Assembly (NCBI GenBank): GCA_041690255.1
Contig: JAWLHU010000021.1
Location: 1 to 64,000, forward strand
From: JAWLHU01 sp041690255
Lineage (GTDB): Bacteria > Bacillota > Sulfobacillia > Symbiobacteriales > Symbiobacteriaceae
Direction: 5' to 3'
Length of the DNA stretch: 64,000 bases
Every line of letters starts with the position of its first letter. Within the stretch, counting starts at the first letter, position 1. This document shows, one piece after another, positions 16,759 to 24,178 of this stretch. The notes beneath the pieces were generated by a model that saw nothing but the letters and a program-made list of their open reading frames with translations, had not been told where the DNA came from and ran no database searches. Both the position numbers and the translations under genes were made by a program.

Positions 16759-16780
16759 GCGGTCGCCACAAGGCGACCGC
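16759..16780. terminator. Bidirectional terminator
   Basis: GCGGTCGCC, a 4-nt ACAA loop and GGCGACCGC form a perfect 9-bp stem. A-rich sequence (GAAAAAGA) is on the left side and CTCCTATTT on the right. It lies between convergent genes. Confidence 0.8.
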
Positions 16781-16783
16781 CTC

Positions 16784-17374
16784 CTATTTGCTCCCGGGCC
16801 GCCAGAAGGTCAAGCCCGCAGGCTTCGCCCCCTGTTGCCAGGCCACGAACTCCTTGTAGGTCCGCACGTGATCATCTAACACGGCTCGGTAGATGTCGAT
16901 CGAGGGCACCTTCGCCTTCCTGGCCAGGCCCTGCTCCTTGATCGACAGGATCGCCTCCCGAGTCTCGTCCGTCAAGGCCCGGCGCATGGGCTCTACCAGA
17001 TCCCGAGAGAGCGGTCCGGGATGATCATTGGCGACCAGCCACATGTCCAGCTTCCAGTCCTCCCCGCTCTCGTGCCGATAGCGTAACTGGAAGTAGATCC
17101 CCTGGTCGGGCCCGTCCAACTCGTTGGCATAGCGGGCCCTCCGGATACGGGGGTCCTGGACACAGGCGGAGATCAAAGCGAATCCGGCCTGAACCGTTGG
17201 GCGGTCACAGAAGATCTCCATGTCAATGTCCGGCGCCACCTGAAGCCCGTATGCCATGGCGCCGACAATACACGGGTTGCCGATCCGGCCCCACCGCTCC
17301 AGAAGCCGCAGTTCGTCGAGGATCGACATGGCGGTGACAAAGCGCTTCTCTGCGCGCCGAATCCGTTCGCTCAT
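16784..17374 (-). CDS. Nucleotidyltransferase-fold protein, unknown substrate
   Basis: The 196-residue product resembles minimal nucleotidyltransferases. IVGAMAYGLQ followed by PDIDMEIF gives the glycine helix and the DxD/E metal site around residues 37-55, and WKLDMWLV supplies a third carboxylate strand. The C-terminal half is helical. Such proteins modify RNA, proteins or antibiotics, but no substrate can be named here. It is followed by a bidirectional terminator and seems monocistronic. The upstream 110 nt contain the terminator of the VOC gene. Confidence 0.55.
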   Translation of the reverse strand: MSERIRRAEKRFVTAMSILDELRLLERWGRIGNPCIVGAMAYGLQVAPDIDMEIFCDRPTVQAGFALISACVQDPRIRRARYANELDGPDQGIYFQLRYRHESGEDWKLDMWLVANDHPGPLSRDLVEPMRRALTDETREAILSIKEQGLARKAKVPSIDIYRAVLDDHVRTYKEFVAWQQGAKPAGLTFWRPGSK

Positions 17375-17453
17375 CGCCCCATGCCCTCCCTCCGCACGTG
17401 TGGGATACGCTCATTTTACAACCAGACCCAGGCCGCTGGCTAGCACGAACGGA

Positions 17454-17483
17454 GATGGCGCCCAGGCTTAGCTGGGCGCCATC
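17454..17483 (-). terminator. Hairpin after the VOC-family gene
   Basis: GATGGCGCCCAG and CTGGGCGCCATC form a perfect 12-bp stem with a 6-nt loop directly after the stop codon at 17488. There is no T-tract. Confidence 0.55.
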
Positions 17484-17487
17484 CTCG

Positions 17488-17868
17488 CTACTTCCTTTCC
17501 ATGACCGCAAAGTAGTTGTTTTCGTCGTCGGCAAAGTTGAACACCCGGCCCAGGCCTATGTTCACCAGTTCCCCAACCGTGATGCCCTGCTCCTGAAAAG
17601 ACCGGTATAGCCCATCAAGATCGTCGGTATAAAACATGATCGATGGCGTTCCCAGGTTGAGTTCCGGTTCCATCTGGGCAATGACTTGCTTGTCATGAAG
17701 AACGAAGGTTGTTTGCGCTCCATGCGCGGGGGCAATTTCCATCCATCGCAGCCCTTGGCCGTTTTCTCCATCCGAAACCACGACAAAGCCGGCTTTCTCG
17801 GTCCAGAACCGCAGTGCTCGGTCTTGATCATTCACGTACAGCATGACTTGACCGATCTGATTGATCAT
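17488..17868 (-). CDS. VOC (glyoxalase/bleomycin resistance) family protein
   Basis: A 126-residue single-module VOC protein built of two beta-alpha-beta-beta-beta units. The start MINQIGQVMLYVNDQDRALR and FWTEKAGF are typical. The C-terminal NIGLGRVFNFADDENNYFAVME gives the last strands, with the Glu often used as a metal ligand. It may be a lyase, dioxygenase or binding protein; the substrate is not predictable. It lies directly downstream of the decayed yjdF gene on the same strand. Confidence 0.8.
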   Translation of the reverse strand: MINQIGQVMLYVNDQDRALRFWTEKAGFVVVSDGENGQGLRWMEIAPAHGAQTTFVLHDKQVIAQMEPELNLGTPSIMFYTDDLDGLYRSFQEQGITVGELVNIGLGRVFNFADDENNYFAVMERK

Positions 17869-17991
17869 GTCTCACACTCCCTGACTACTCTTGCGGGCCA
17901 CGTGCAGCAGCCAGTACAGCGCTGCTATCACATTATAATTAATATTCCGTACGAAGGCAAGTGGGCCCGATACAAGACCTTGCGTAATTGC

Positions 17992-18268
17992 CGGACGTGC
18001 CACATCCCCGATCATAGGGAAAGAGGGAAAGGTGGTATGCCGCTCCCCCACTTCCTGGGCCTTGGTCGAGACCCAGGTCTGGGACGCTTCCCTGGCTACT
18101 TGCCGGGCCATGCGCTTGGGGTTGATCCGCCGCGCCGACTGTCGTCTGGGTCTGATCGAGCCGCCGGAGGAGATCGGTCAGGACAAACTGCTGAGCCTCC
18201 GAATCGCCTGGTTCCCCAGACCCGAATACGACCCAGAACTGCCCGTTGTAGAAAACCGTAAGCTTCAT
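17992..18268 (-). pseudogene. yjdF: Decayed yjdF-family gene (frameshift and internal deletion)
   Basis: From an ATG at 18268 with GGAGGGG upstream the frame reads MKLTVFYNGQFWVV, the hallmark start of YjdF (DUF2992). It then jumps to FGSGEPGDSEAQQFVLTDLL, so about 20 residues normally between these parts are missing. The conserved C-terminal text RRINPKRMARQVAREAS, with VSTKAQE following, lies in a different frame (codons in phase with position 18111). A frameshift between about 18180 and 18130 is therefore required. After STKAQE the basic tail of YjdF is not recognisable. At least two lesions make a sequencing error unlikely. YjdF genes are often preceded by a riboswitch, and a structured leader is present here. 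Confidence 0.65.
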
Positions 18269-18440
18269 AACCCCTCCTGGGAAAGAAGCAGCGGCGGACA
18301 TCCCGAGGGGTGTGCGCCTGCGGCGCACGTGGGAAGGATACGACACCGCCGGGCGACGGTGCATCCGAACTACCAACCGGACCGCGTTTTCTCGTTGCCG
18401 ATTGGGAACAACTGTTAGACGGCCGGAGGGCCGCCGAGTC
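18269..18440 (-). promoter_or_regulatory. Structured leader of yjdF, possible yjdF-motif riboswitch
   Basis: The 170 nt before the yjdF start form several GC-rich hairpins: GTGCGCC/GGCGCAC (18312-18328), GCACCG paired with CGGTGT just upstream, and GGCGGCC/CGGCCG farther up. yjdF genes in Firmicutes are known to carry the yjdF-motif (azaaromatic-binding) riboswitch. I infer this identity from context and structure; I did not match a covariance model. Confidence 0.4.
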
Positions 18441-18459
18441 CTCGGCCGAACCATGGACC

Positions 18460-19545
18460 TCAATGCCAGAACGGAGCGAGGAACCAGTGGGGGGCGCGTG
18501 CCGGGAAGGCCTGGCGAAGTTCCTCTTCGTGCCCAACAAGGGTCGCCTCGCCGCTCAGGAGGAGGTCCTCTGCGGAACGGTAGCCGAGCACCAATTGCGT
18601 CAAGGGGAGTTGTGCGATCCGCAGCGCCACATGGCTATGACAATGGAGCTCCTCCCCCTCTACGGTGAAGCCGGGGGGCAGGAGCGGTGCCCAATCGACC
18701 ACGACCGCCATGCCGGCCTTCGCCGGGTGGAGACGCTGCTCGGCGCCCATTTGGCGGGCGAGACGAGTGAGCGCATGATCGGCCGGCGTACCGAGGCGTA
18801 CCTCCTTAAGCCCCCGCTGCCTCGCCTCGGCAACCAGTCCGGCCAGCAGTCTGCGGTTCGCCTCCGCTCCAGCAGCTGCCGCTTCATGGACGAAGAGGAG
18901 ATCCTGCTCACGGTTCTCGGCCACCACGGCATAGGCAGGGGAAGAGTCGAGCCGGAGCAGCGCGCAGTGCTCGGGATTTCGAACCCGCCAGAGCCAGGGC
19001 TCCGGTCCTCGCTCCACGGTACAGGGGTAGTGCCCAAGCTGCTCTGTGTAAAGCGAGGTGAGCAGCGGCACGTCCTCGTCCGTAGCCGGGCGGAGCGCCT
19101 GCTCGTTCGGAACCTCGCCGGCAACGGTCAGGTGAGTCCGCACAGCCGACAGCACCGGGGCAAAGCCAAAACGCGGATAGTAAGCAGGGTGGCCGTAGAG
19201 AATCCCCAGGGCCATGCCTTGGGTGGCCATGTAAGCCAATGCGTCACGCACCGAAGCCCCACCATAGCCCTGACCTTGCAGCGCCGGTTGGCAGGCCACC
19301 AGGGTGATCACAGCTCCGCCCACCGGTCCCCGGGGTCCTTGTACGATCCGCGGCAATACAACCGTGCAGGCTGCCACCTCGCCCGCCAGCGTAAGCGCCA
19401 GGCGAATGCAGTCCGGCGTCATGTGCTGATCATGTGCAGCGAGATGATCCCAAAGTTCGGACTCATCCCCGTTGAAGGCGGCGGTGATCAGATCCCGGAT
19501 CAGTGGGTACTCGGCTCGAGTGGCAGCGCGTACAGCGATTGTCAG
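18460..19545 (-). CDS. GNAT-family N-acetyltransferase (Eis-like, CTG start)
   Basis: The product (361 residues from the proposed start) has an N-terminal GNAT domain with the acetyl-CoA loop QPALQGQGYGGAS. It continues into a second GNAT-like half and a C-terminal sterol-carrier-like tail, as in Eis-type proteins. The first ATG (19422) would remove the first strand and helix. In the same frame the text LTIAVRAATRAEYPLIRDLI continues upstream to a CTG at 19545, which lies 6 nt after AAGGAGGAGG. No ATG, GTG or TTG occurs between. CTG is therefore the likely start. Substrate is unknown; family members acetylate amino groups of drugs or proteins. It stands alone. Confidence 0.75.
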   Translation of the reverse strand: MTIAVRAATRAEYPLIRDLITAAFNGDESELWDHLAAHDQHMTPDCIRLALTLAGEVAACTVVLPRIVQGPRGPVGGAVITLVACQPALQGQGYGGASVRDALAYMATQGMALGILYGHPAYYPRFGFAPVLSAVRTHLTVAGEVPNEQALRPATDEDVPLLTSLYTEQLGHYPCTVERGPEPWLWRVRNPEHCALLRLDSSPAYAVVAENREQDLLFVHEAAAAGAEANRRLLAGLVAEARQRGLKEVRLGTPADHALTRLARQMGAEQRLHPAKAGMAVVVDWAPLLPPGFTVEGEELHCHSHVALRIAQLPLTQLVLGYRSAEDLLLSGEATLVGHEEELRQAFPARAPHWFLAPFWH

Positions 19546-19577
19546 GAAGACCCTCCTCCTTCACCTGCCGGGCGTGC

Positions 19578-19614
19578 GAAGGCCCCGGACCGCGGCGTGC
19601 GCGACCCGAGGCCT
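19578..19614 (-). terminator. Imperfect hairpin between LysM and GNAT genes
   Basis: AAGGCC and GGCCTT arms enclose a GC-rich partly paired interior. It lies between the LysM gene end and the GNAT start and could stop minus-strand transcription reading through from the LysM gene. Confidence 0.4.
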
Positions 19615-19670
19615 TTGTCCGTATCCATTGTACCGAGGGGCCCGCCGCGCGTCAATGCAAAGGACGCGCA

Positions 19671-19697
19671 ACAGGCAGGCCTCTCAAGCCTGCCTGT
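19671..19697 (-). terminator. Terminator after the LysM gene
   Basis: ACAGGCAGGC and GCCTGCCTGT form a perfect 10-bp stem with a 7-nt loop, 8 nt beyond the stop codon at 19705. Confidence 0.6.
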
Positions 19698-19704
19698 CCA
19701 GCGC

Positions 19705-20202
19705 TTACTGACTCAACCCGGGCAGCGTCTCCGGCCGGGGGAGGAGCAACTCTCTCCCGACCTCGATCTTGTTCGGATCGCTAAGTGCGTTCAGCTCTTC
19801 AATGTCGCCGGCGTACTGTTCGTCGTGATAGTACTTCATGCTGATGGAGTAGAGCGTCTCATTCGGCCGCACCACATGGGTCTCGGGCACCTCGAACGTG
19901 GTGACCTGGCCGAGGGCGATGGGCTCCGCGTTCTCGGTTCCCAGATCGGTGGCCGGGGCGGCCTGCAGCTCGGTGACCGCCTCGGTGGCGGGGTTGGGCT
20001 CGGCTGCGTCCGCCATGGTCTCGGGCACCTGGATCAGTGCGGTACCGTTCTCCGGCTCCGCGACAGCGCTCAGCGGGTCAGGTGCAGGCCCTTCCTGCGC
20101 CCGGTTGTTGAGGCTGACGGCGGCCGCCACCCCCACCACGACCAATAGCCCCAGCCCTGCGAGCAACAGCGACGTGCGGTTCTTCGTCGGCATGGTCTGC
20201 AT
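19705..20202 (-). CDS. Membrane-anchored LysM-domain protein
   Basis: A 165-residue protein with one N-terminal membrane segment (about residues 12-31), a low-complexity acidic Pro/Ala/Glu linker and a single LysM domain at about 108-157 (HVVRPNETLYSISMKYYHD to VGRELLLPRP). LysM binds peptidoglycan glycan strands, so the protein should sit outside the membrane and touch the wall. No catalytic domain is present. AGGAGG lies 7 nt before the ATG. It is probably monocistronic. Confidence 0.8.
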   Translation of the reverse strand: MQTMPTKNRTSLLLAGLGLLVVVGVAAAVSLNNRAQEGPAPDPLSAVAEPENGTALIQVPETMADAAEPNPATEAVTELQAAPATDLGTENAEPIALGQVTTFEVPETHVVRPNETLYSISMKYYHDEQYAGDIEELNALSDPNKIEVGRELLLPRPETLPGLSQ

Positions 20203-20307
20203 GGAACATCCTCCTCTCAGAAGTCCCTTTCCGGGTCTTCAATGAGAGTATTTCCCGGCAAACGCTGGATTAAACGCCCATAGAACCATGCCTTGCTGCA
20301 CGAAAAG

Positions 20308-20333
20308 GCCGAGCCCCCTAACGGGGGCCCGGC
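20308..20333 (-). terminator. Terminator overlapping the methyltransferase stop codon
   Basis: On the minus strand GCCGGGCCCCC, GTTA and GGGGGCTCGGC followed by CTTTTC form a strong 11-bp hairpin. The gene's stop codon (20318-20320) lies inside the hairpin, so ribosomes finishing the gene would transiently block its folding. Confidence 0.75.
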
Positions 20334-21121
20334 TCCTTATGCAGGACGGTGAGGGTGCGGGGCTGCTCATACCTGTAGAGCGGGGAGGTGTGGGTTCCCC
20401 ACCAGACAGTGGGGAGCCCTGCTCCACTCAGAAGGCGGTGCTGCTCGACTCGCTCCGCGTCACCCAGGTTGGCGATCACCAACCATCCACCCGGGCGAAC
20501 CAATCCCCACACATGGCGGAGGTAGTCGGTGGGGCGCAGGAAGCGCTTGGGCAGGCCCCAGCGGCGGAGATCATCGGGAAAGAGGAAGGGAAAGAGCATG
20601 AAGGCCAGATCTGCGGACCTGGTGTACCGGCGGATATCGATCGGGTGATACCGGGCGTTTTCGCACCCAGCGGCATAGGTCAGCGCGAGGTCGTACCGGG
20701 AATGAAAGCCCTCGTATAGAGCGTAGGCGTCTAGTTCGACGCCATCCAGTTCAACGGTGCGGGGCCGGGTGGTCCCGTAGTATCGGAGCAACTCGTATAG
20801 TGGCTGAACGTAGAACCAGTCGCCGCAGCCGGCATCGAGGGCGGTTACCCTCTCCGGCAGGGTGACGCCCGCCTCTCGCAAAGCGCGTTCGAGCATCTGG
20901 GCGTAGAAGAGCGAGGCGGCGAAATCGGTACGCCCGGAGGACTCCTCCCAGCGCGCCAGGTGGTAGGTCCGGACAAGGCGCTCTGCCTCGGGGAGCGCTT
21001 CCGCGGGGAAGAGCCGCGCCTTCGGCTCATAGGGTAGTCTGCATCCGGGCCTGCGCAGGCGGATCAGTTGTCGCAGTGGAAAATCGATCGCGTTACGGAC
21101 CCAGTGGAGACCATGCAGCAT
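20318..21121 (-). CDS. SAM-dependent methyltransferase-like protein
   Basis: A 267-residue class I methyltransferase-like protein. Motif I is TALDAGCGDWFYVQPL (about residue 93), an acidic residue in ELDGVELDAY marks motif II, and PGGWLVIANLG is the post-motif strand. The N-terminal 60 residues are basic (LRQLIRLRRPGCRLPYEP). The substrate is unknown. It lies 39 nt downstream of the MFS gene on the same strand and is probably co-transcribed with it. Confidence 0.7.
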   Translation of the reverse strand: MLHGLHWVRNAIDFPLRQLIRLRRPGCRLPYEPKARLFPAEALPEAERLVRTYHLARWEESSGRTDFAASLFYAQMLERALREAGVTLPERVTALDAGCGDWFYVQPLYELLRYYGTTRPRTVELDGVELDAYALYEGFHSRYDLALTYAAGCENARYHPIDIRRYTRSADLAFMLFPFLFPDDLRRWGLPKRFLRPTDYLRHVWGLVRPGGWLVIANLGDAERVEQHRLLSGAGLPTVWWGTHTSPLYRYEQPRTLTVLHKEPGPR

Positions 21122-21160
21122 GGTACCTGCACCTCCCGGTCGGACCGCACAGAGAGCGAA

Positions 21161-22333
21161 TCAGGCTCCCGGACCCACGGGCTGGACACCTGGCCGTTCC
21201 AGCACGTACCATACGGCGGTCATCAGCCCGGTGAGGAGTGCCAGACCTCCGGCTACCGTGAAGGGCGAGAGATGCTCCGCCAGAGCCTGGGTTACCAGCG
21301 GACTGGAGATTGAGCCAAGGGAGAAGCTGGCGGTCAGCAGCCCAAAGGCCAGACCACGACGGCCATGCCCGGCTGCGTCAGCGTTCAGGGCTGAGACGGC
21401 TGGGAAGACCAGCCCGAAGCCAAGGCCGTAACCGAAGAGCGACCCTGCCATGACCCCGATGCTCTCAGCCTGAGCCAGGTTCAGCAGACAGGCGCCTGCG
21501 AGCAGCATGCCCACGAAGAGGGGCCGGTGCCGCCCCCAGCGGTCGGCCGCCCGAGAGAGCGGCGGGACGAAGGCGACGAGGGCACCAAGGCCGAAGACGG
21601 CCAGGGTCCCGCCGATCGCGGCGGAGCTCATGCCGAGGCTCCGGGCTTGCAGCGGATAGGCGTAGAAGAGGACATTCTGCAGGAACATGAGGGCAAAGGC
21701 AACCAGGGAGGCGGCAGCCAGCATGGCCGGGTTCATGGCCAGGGCCGGCGGCTCTCCGATCCCCAGCGGCTCTGGGGGCGGCGGTGGTGTCACCCTCTTT
21801 CGGAGCAGGAGGGTAACCCCGCCCACCAGCCCAACCAGGACGGCGAGACCGGTGATCGCACTGGTCATGCCGACCCGGGAGACCATCCGCCCGGTGACCG
21901 ATGTAGCGAGCATGGAGGCGATTGCGATCACCAGCCCTACCCGCGCCATGACCTCCCCACGGCGGTGGCGGGGCAGGCCGTCGTTCAGGGAGGCCAGGGC
22001 AGCCGGCGCTACGGCGGCAATGGCCAGGCCATGCAGAAACCGGATGCCCAGCAGTGCGACCGGGGTCGTAGCCCACAGGTGACCGAGCCCGGTGAAGGTC
22101 ATGGCCGCCAGCCCCGCACCGGCGACCGCGTAGCGATCCAGCCTGTCCGCCAGCATGCCGAAGAGGGCGTTCCCGGCCAGGTTCGCCAGACTATAGGCTG
22201 TTGCGGCGTATGCCATTAGGGAGGTAGCGTCACCGGCACCGGCTGCGATCAGGACCAGGACGGGCGTCCAGGCCAGTTGGTCGTAGAAACTTGTCCAGAC
22301 GAGGACGTAGGAGAGCACCCTCCGATTGATCAT
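21161..22333 (-). CDS. Major facilitator superfamily transporter
   Basis: A 390-residue integral membrane protein with about 12 hydrophobic segments. It has the MFS loop 2-3 signature GMLADRLDR and a second-half equivalent LSRAADRWGRHRP. The pattern of an N-terminal YVLVWTSFYDQLAW followed by glycine-rich helices suggests a drug or metabolite exporter. A GGCGGAGGG site lies before the ATG at 22333. Substrate cannot be told. Confidence 0.85.
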   Translation of the reverse strand: MINRRVLSYVLVWTSFYDQLAWTPVLVLIAAGAGDATSLMAYAATAYSLANLAGNALFGMLADRLDRYAVAGAGLAAMTFTGLGHLWATTPVALLGIRFLHGLAIAAVAPAALASLNDGLPRHRRGEVMARVGLVIAIASMLATSVTGRMVSRVGMTSAITGLAVLVGLVGGVTLLLRKRVTPPPPPEPLGIGEPPALAMNPAMLAAASLVAFALMFLQNVLFYAYPLQARSLGMSSAAIGGTLAVFGLGALVAFVPPLSRAADRWGRHRPLFVGMLLAGACLLNLAQAESIGVMAGSLFGYGLGFGLVFPAVSALNADAAGHGRRGLAFGLLTASFSLGSISSPLVTQALAEHLSPFTVAGGLALLTGLMTAVWYVLERPGVQPVGPGA

Positions 22334-22360
22334 GAACCCTCCGCCTTCCCCCTCTTCGTG

Positions 22361-23476
22361 CTACCCCTTCAGCGCTTCCGAATTCAGCCCCTGCAAGTCG
22401 TCGGTGACGAACCGCCCGTCCTTGCGGACCAGTTCGCCGTCCAGATAGATCTCGCCGCCGCCATACTCGGGCCGCTGGATGCAGACCAGGTCCCAGTGGA
22501 CAGCGGAACGGTTCCCGTTGTCGGCCTGCTTATAGGCCTGGCCTGGCGTGAAGTGGAACGACCCTGCGATCTTCTCGTCGAAGAGCGTGTCCTTCATGGG
22601 CTTGAGAATATACGGGTTGAAACCGAAAGAGAACTCGCCAATGTACCGTGCGCCCTCATCGGTGTCGAGGAGGTGATTGATCCGCTCGGTATCGTTGGCC
22701 GTAGCGTTCACGATCTTCCCATCCCTGAACTCAAAGCGCACGTTCTCGAAGGTATAGCCCTGGTAGACCGACGGGACGTTATAGGAGAGCACGCCGTTGA
22801 CCGAGTCACGCACCGGCGCCGTATAGCACTCGCCGTCGGGGATATTCCGCAGGCCGGAGCACTTGACGGCAGAGATCCCTTTGATCGAGAAGCTCAGGTC
22901 GGTGCCAGGGCCGACAATCCGCACCTTGTCAGTCCGCTCCATACGGGCCTTCAGGGCATCCATGTTCCGATCCATGCGGGCGTAGTCCAGCGTACAGACA
23001 TCGAAGTAGAAGTCTTCGAAGGCCTCGGTCGACATGGCCGCCAACTGGGACATGGAGGGCGTTGGCCACCGGAGCACGACCCACTTGGTCTGATTGACCC
23101 GGATCTCGCTGTGAACCGGGTGATTCCACTTCTCCTGGTAGAGCTTCATCTGCTCTGGCGGCACGTCGGACAGCTCGCTGGCGTTGGCGCCGCCACGGAT
23201 CGCAATGTATGCGTCCATCTCCTTCATGCGGTCCGACTCGTAGCGGGCCATCATGGAGAGCTGCTCGCTGGTGGCACCAATGAGCAGGGCACGAAGTACC
23301 TGGTGGTCCTTGATCGAGACGAAAGGCATACCACCTACCGCGTAGGCCTCCTCCACCAGCGCGCGGACCATGGGAGTCTCCAGGCCGTAGACATCGATCA
23401 AGACCTTCTCGCCCCGCTGCAAGCGGGTGGAATACCGGATCAGGTTGCGTGCCAGGGTGCGAATGCGGGGATCCAT
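22361..23476 (-). CDS. M29 family thermostable-type aminopeptidase
   Basis: A 371-residue metallo-aminopeptidase of family M29 (aminopeptidase T/AmpS type), cytosolic. It starts DPRIRTLARNLIRYSTRLQ, typical of the family. GEFSFGFNPYI and SAVHWDLVCI near the C-terminus carry the metal-binding Glu, His and Asp. The frame is open 26 codons further up, but ATG 23476 has AGGAGGAG 8 nt before it. The upstream region is shared with a divergent riboswitch transcript. Confidence 0.9.
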   Translation of the reverse strand: MDPRIRTLARNLIRYSTRLQRGEKVLIDVYGLETPMVRALVEEAYAVGGMPFVSIKDHQVLRALLIGATSEQLSMMARYESDRMKEMDAYIAIRGGANASELSDVPPEQMKLYQEKWNHPVHSEIRVNQTKWVVLRWPTPSMSQLAAMSTEAFEDFYFDVCTLDYARMDRNMDALKARMERTDKVRIVGPGTDLSFSIKGISAVKCSGLRNIPDGECYTAPVRDSVNGVLSYNVPSVYQGYTFENVRFEFRDGKIVNATANDTERINHLLDTDEGARYIGEFSFGFNPYILKPMKDTLFDEKIAGSFHFTPGQAYKQADNGNRSAVHWDLVCIQRPEYGGGEIYLDGELVRKDGRFVTDDLQGLNSEALKG

Positions 23477-23646
23477 GATATGAACTCCTCCTATCATGTG
23501 CCAGACCTGTCTGGCCGAGCACAAATGCTCTCTCTTGTTCCAGTATATCCTCATCGGACTATCCTTTAATAGTTATGAAGGGTAGAGAAGAATCCGCTTC
23601 TAGCCCTATACACTTATGAAAGGGCTTTGTGATAGTATGAACATGA
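23477..23646. other. Divergent promoter region
   Basis: This 170-nt AT-richer stretch lies between the M29 gene and the riboswitch and should hold both promoters. TAGTAT near 23634 is a possible -10 for the plus-strand riboswitch transcript. No protein-coding gene is seen. Confidence 0.4.
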
Positions 23647-23820
23647 CCCCAAAAGGGGAGTAGCCACTCCATGTGACTGCGTAAGAAACTCCCTCGGCCA
23701 GTGGTGTGGCCTGGAGACCCGGGCGTTTCTGACTTATCCCGCGTGGAGCGCTAGGACCGTCAACACGGGGGGACCCCGGTCCTGGCGGCTCGCAAGAGCT
23801 TGGCGAGACCTCTAAAGGCG
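23647..23820 (+). promoter_or_regulatory. yybP-ykoY (manganese) riboswitch
   Basis: The two conserved L1/L3 segments of this class are present in order: AAAAGGGGAGTAGCC at 23651 and GGCGAGACCTCTAAAGG at 23802, with ACCGTCAACA at about 23757 between them. The flanking CCCC/AAAGG and CTAAAGG sides form the closing helix. The class binds Mn2+ and usually activates export or manganese-handling genes. Here it faces a 59-codon ORF. A stem CCGC..CGGG/CCCG..GCGG at 23826-23852 after the aptamer may be the expression platform. Confidence 0.85.
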
Positions 23821-23876
23821 CCCTCCGCAGGTCGGGAAGAACCCGCTGCGGGACATCTTTAAGGAGGCACTACGCC

Positions 23877-24056
23877 ATGAGACGTCCCATTAAGAACAGG
23901 CCGCAGAAGCCCACCTTCGCAGCGACCACCATGAGCCGTGACCTGGACTTCCTGGTCGATCAGTGGCGCAACTCCCGCCCGGAGGATCGCGTGCAGATCG
24001 TGCTCGCAAAGATTCGGGCTGAGGAGAAGGCCGCTGAGGCTGTTCGCGCGATCTGA
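23877..24056 (+). CDS. 59-residue protein under a manganese riboswitch
   Basis: ATG 23877 is preceded by TAAGGAGG (spacer 9 nt) and the frame ends in TGA at 24054-24056. The product is basic at the N-terminus (MRRPIKNRPQKPTFAATTMS) and then forms one amphipathic, charge-rich helix (DFLVDQWRNSRPEDRVQIVL and on to EEKAAEAVRAI). There is no membrane segment or cysteine. It lies directly downstream of a yybP-ykoY riboswitch and upstream of a terminator, so it is the only ORF on that transcript. I do not recognise a family. Regulation by Mn2+ is implied by the leader; E. coli MntS shows that small proteins can take part in Mn2+ homeostasis, but no similarity is claimed. Confidence 0.75.
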   Translation: MRRPIKNRPQKPTFAATTMSRDLDFLVDQWRNSRPEDRVQIVLAKIRAEEKAAEAVRAI

Positions 24057-24075
24057 GACTGGGAACCGTCTACCC

Positions 24076-24102
24076 GGCCGCCGGCGGAAACGCCCGGCGG
24101 CC
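24076..24102 (+). terminator. Terminator after the 59-codon gene
   Basis: GGCCGCCGG (24076-24084) and CCGGCGGCC (24094-24102) form a perfect 9-bp stem, 20 nt after the stop codon, followed by TTCAC. Confidence 0.65.
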
Positions 24103-24140
24103 TTCACGCGCGGTTTCGAACGGGTTCGGTAAGGAGACCC

Positions 24141-24169
24141 AGGGCCAGGGCTTCGAGAGCCCCGGCCCT
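24141..24169 (-). terminator. Terminator after the second pepF
   Basis: AGGGCC, one unpaired base and GGGCT pair with AGCCC and GGCCCT across a 5-nt loop. It lies 10 nt beyond the pepF stop codon at 24179. Confidence 0.6.
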
Positions 24170-24178
24170 GACTTGAGT

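Noticed and set aside
18310..20148. 612-codon plus-strand frame
   Set aside because: It is antisense to the GNAT and LysM genes, with Arg/Gly/His-rich text typical of high-GC shadow frames.
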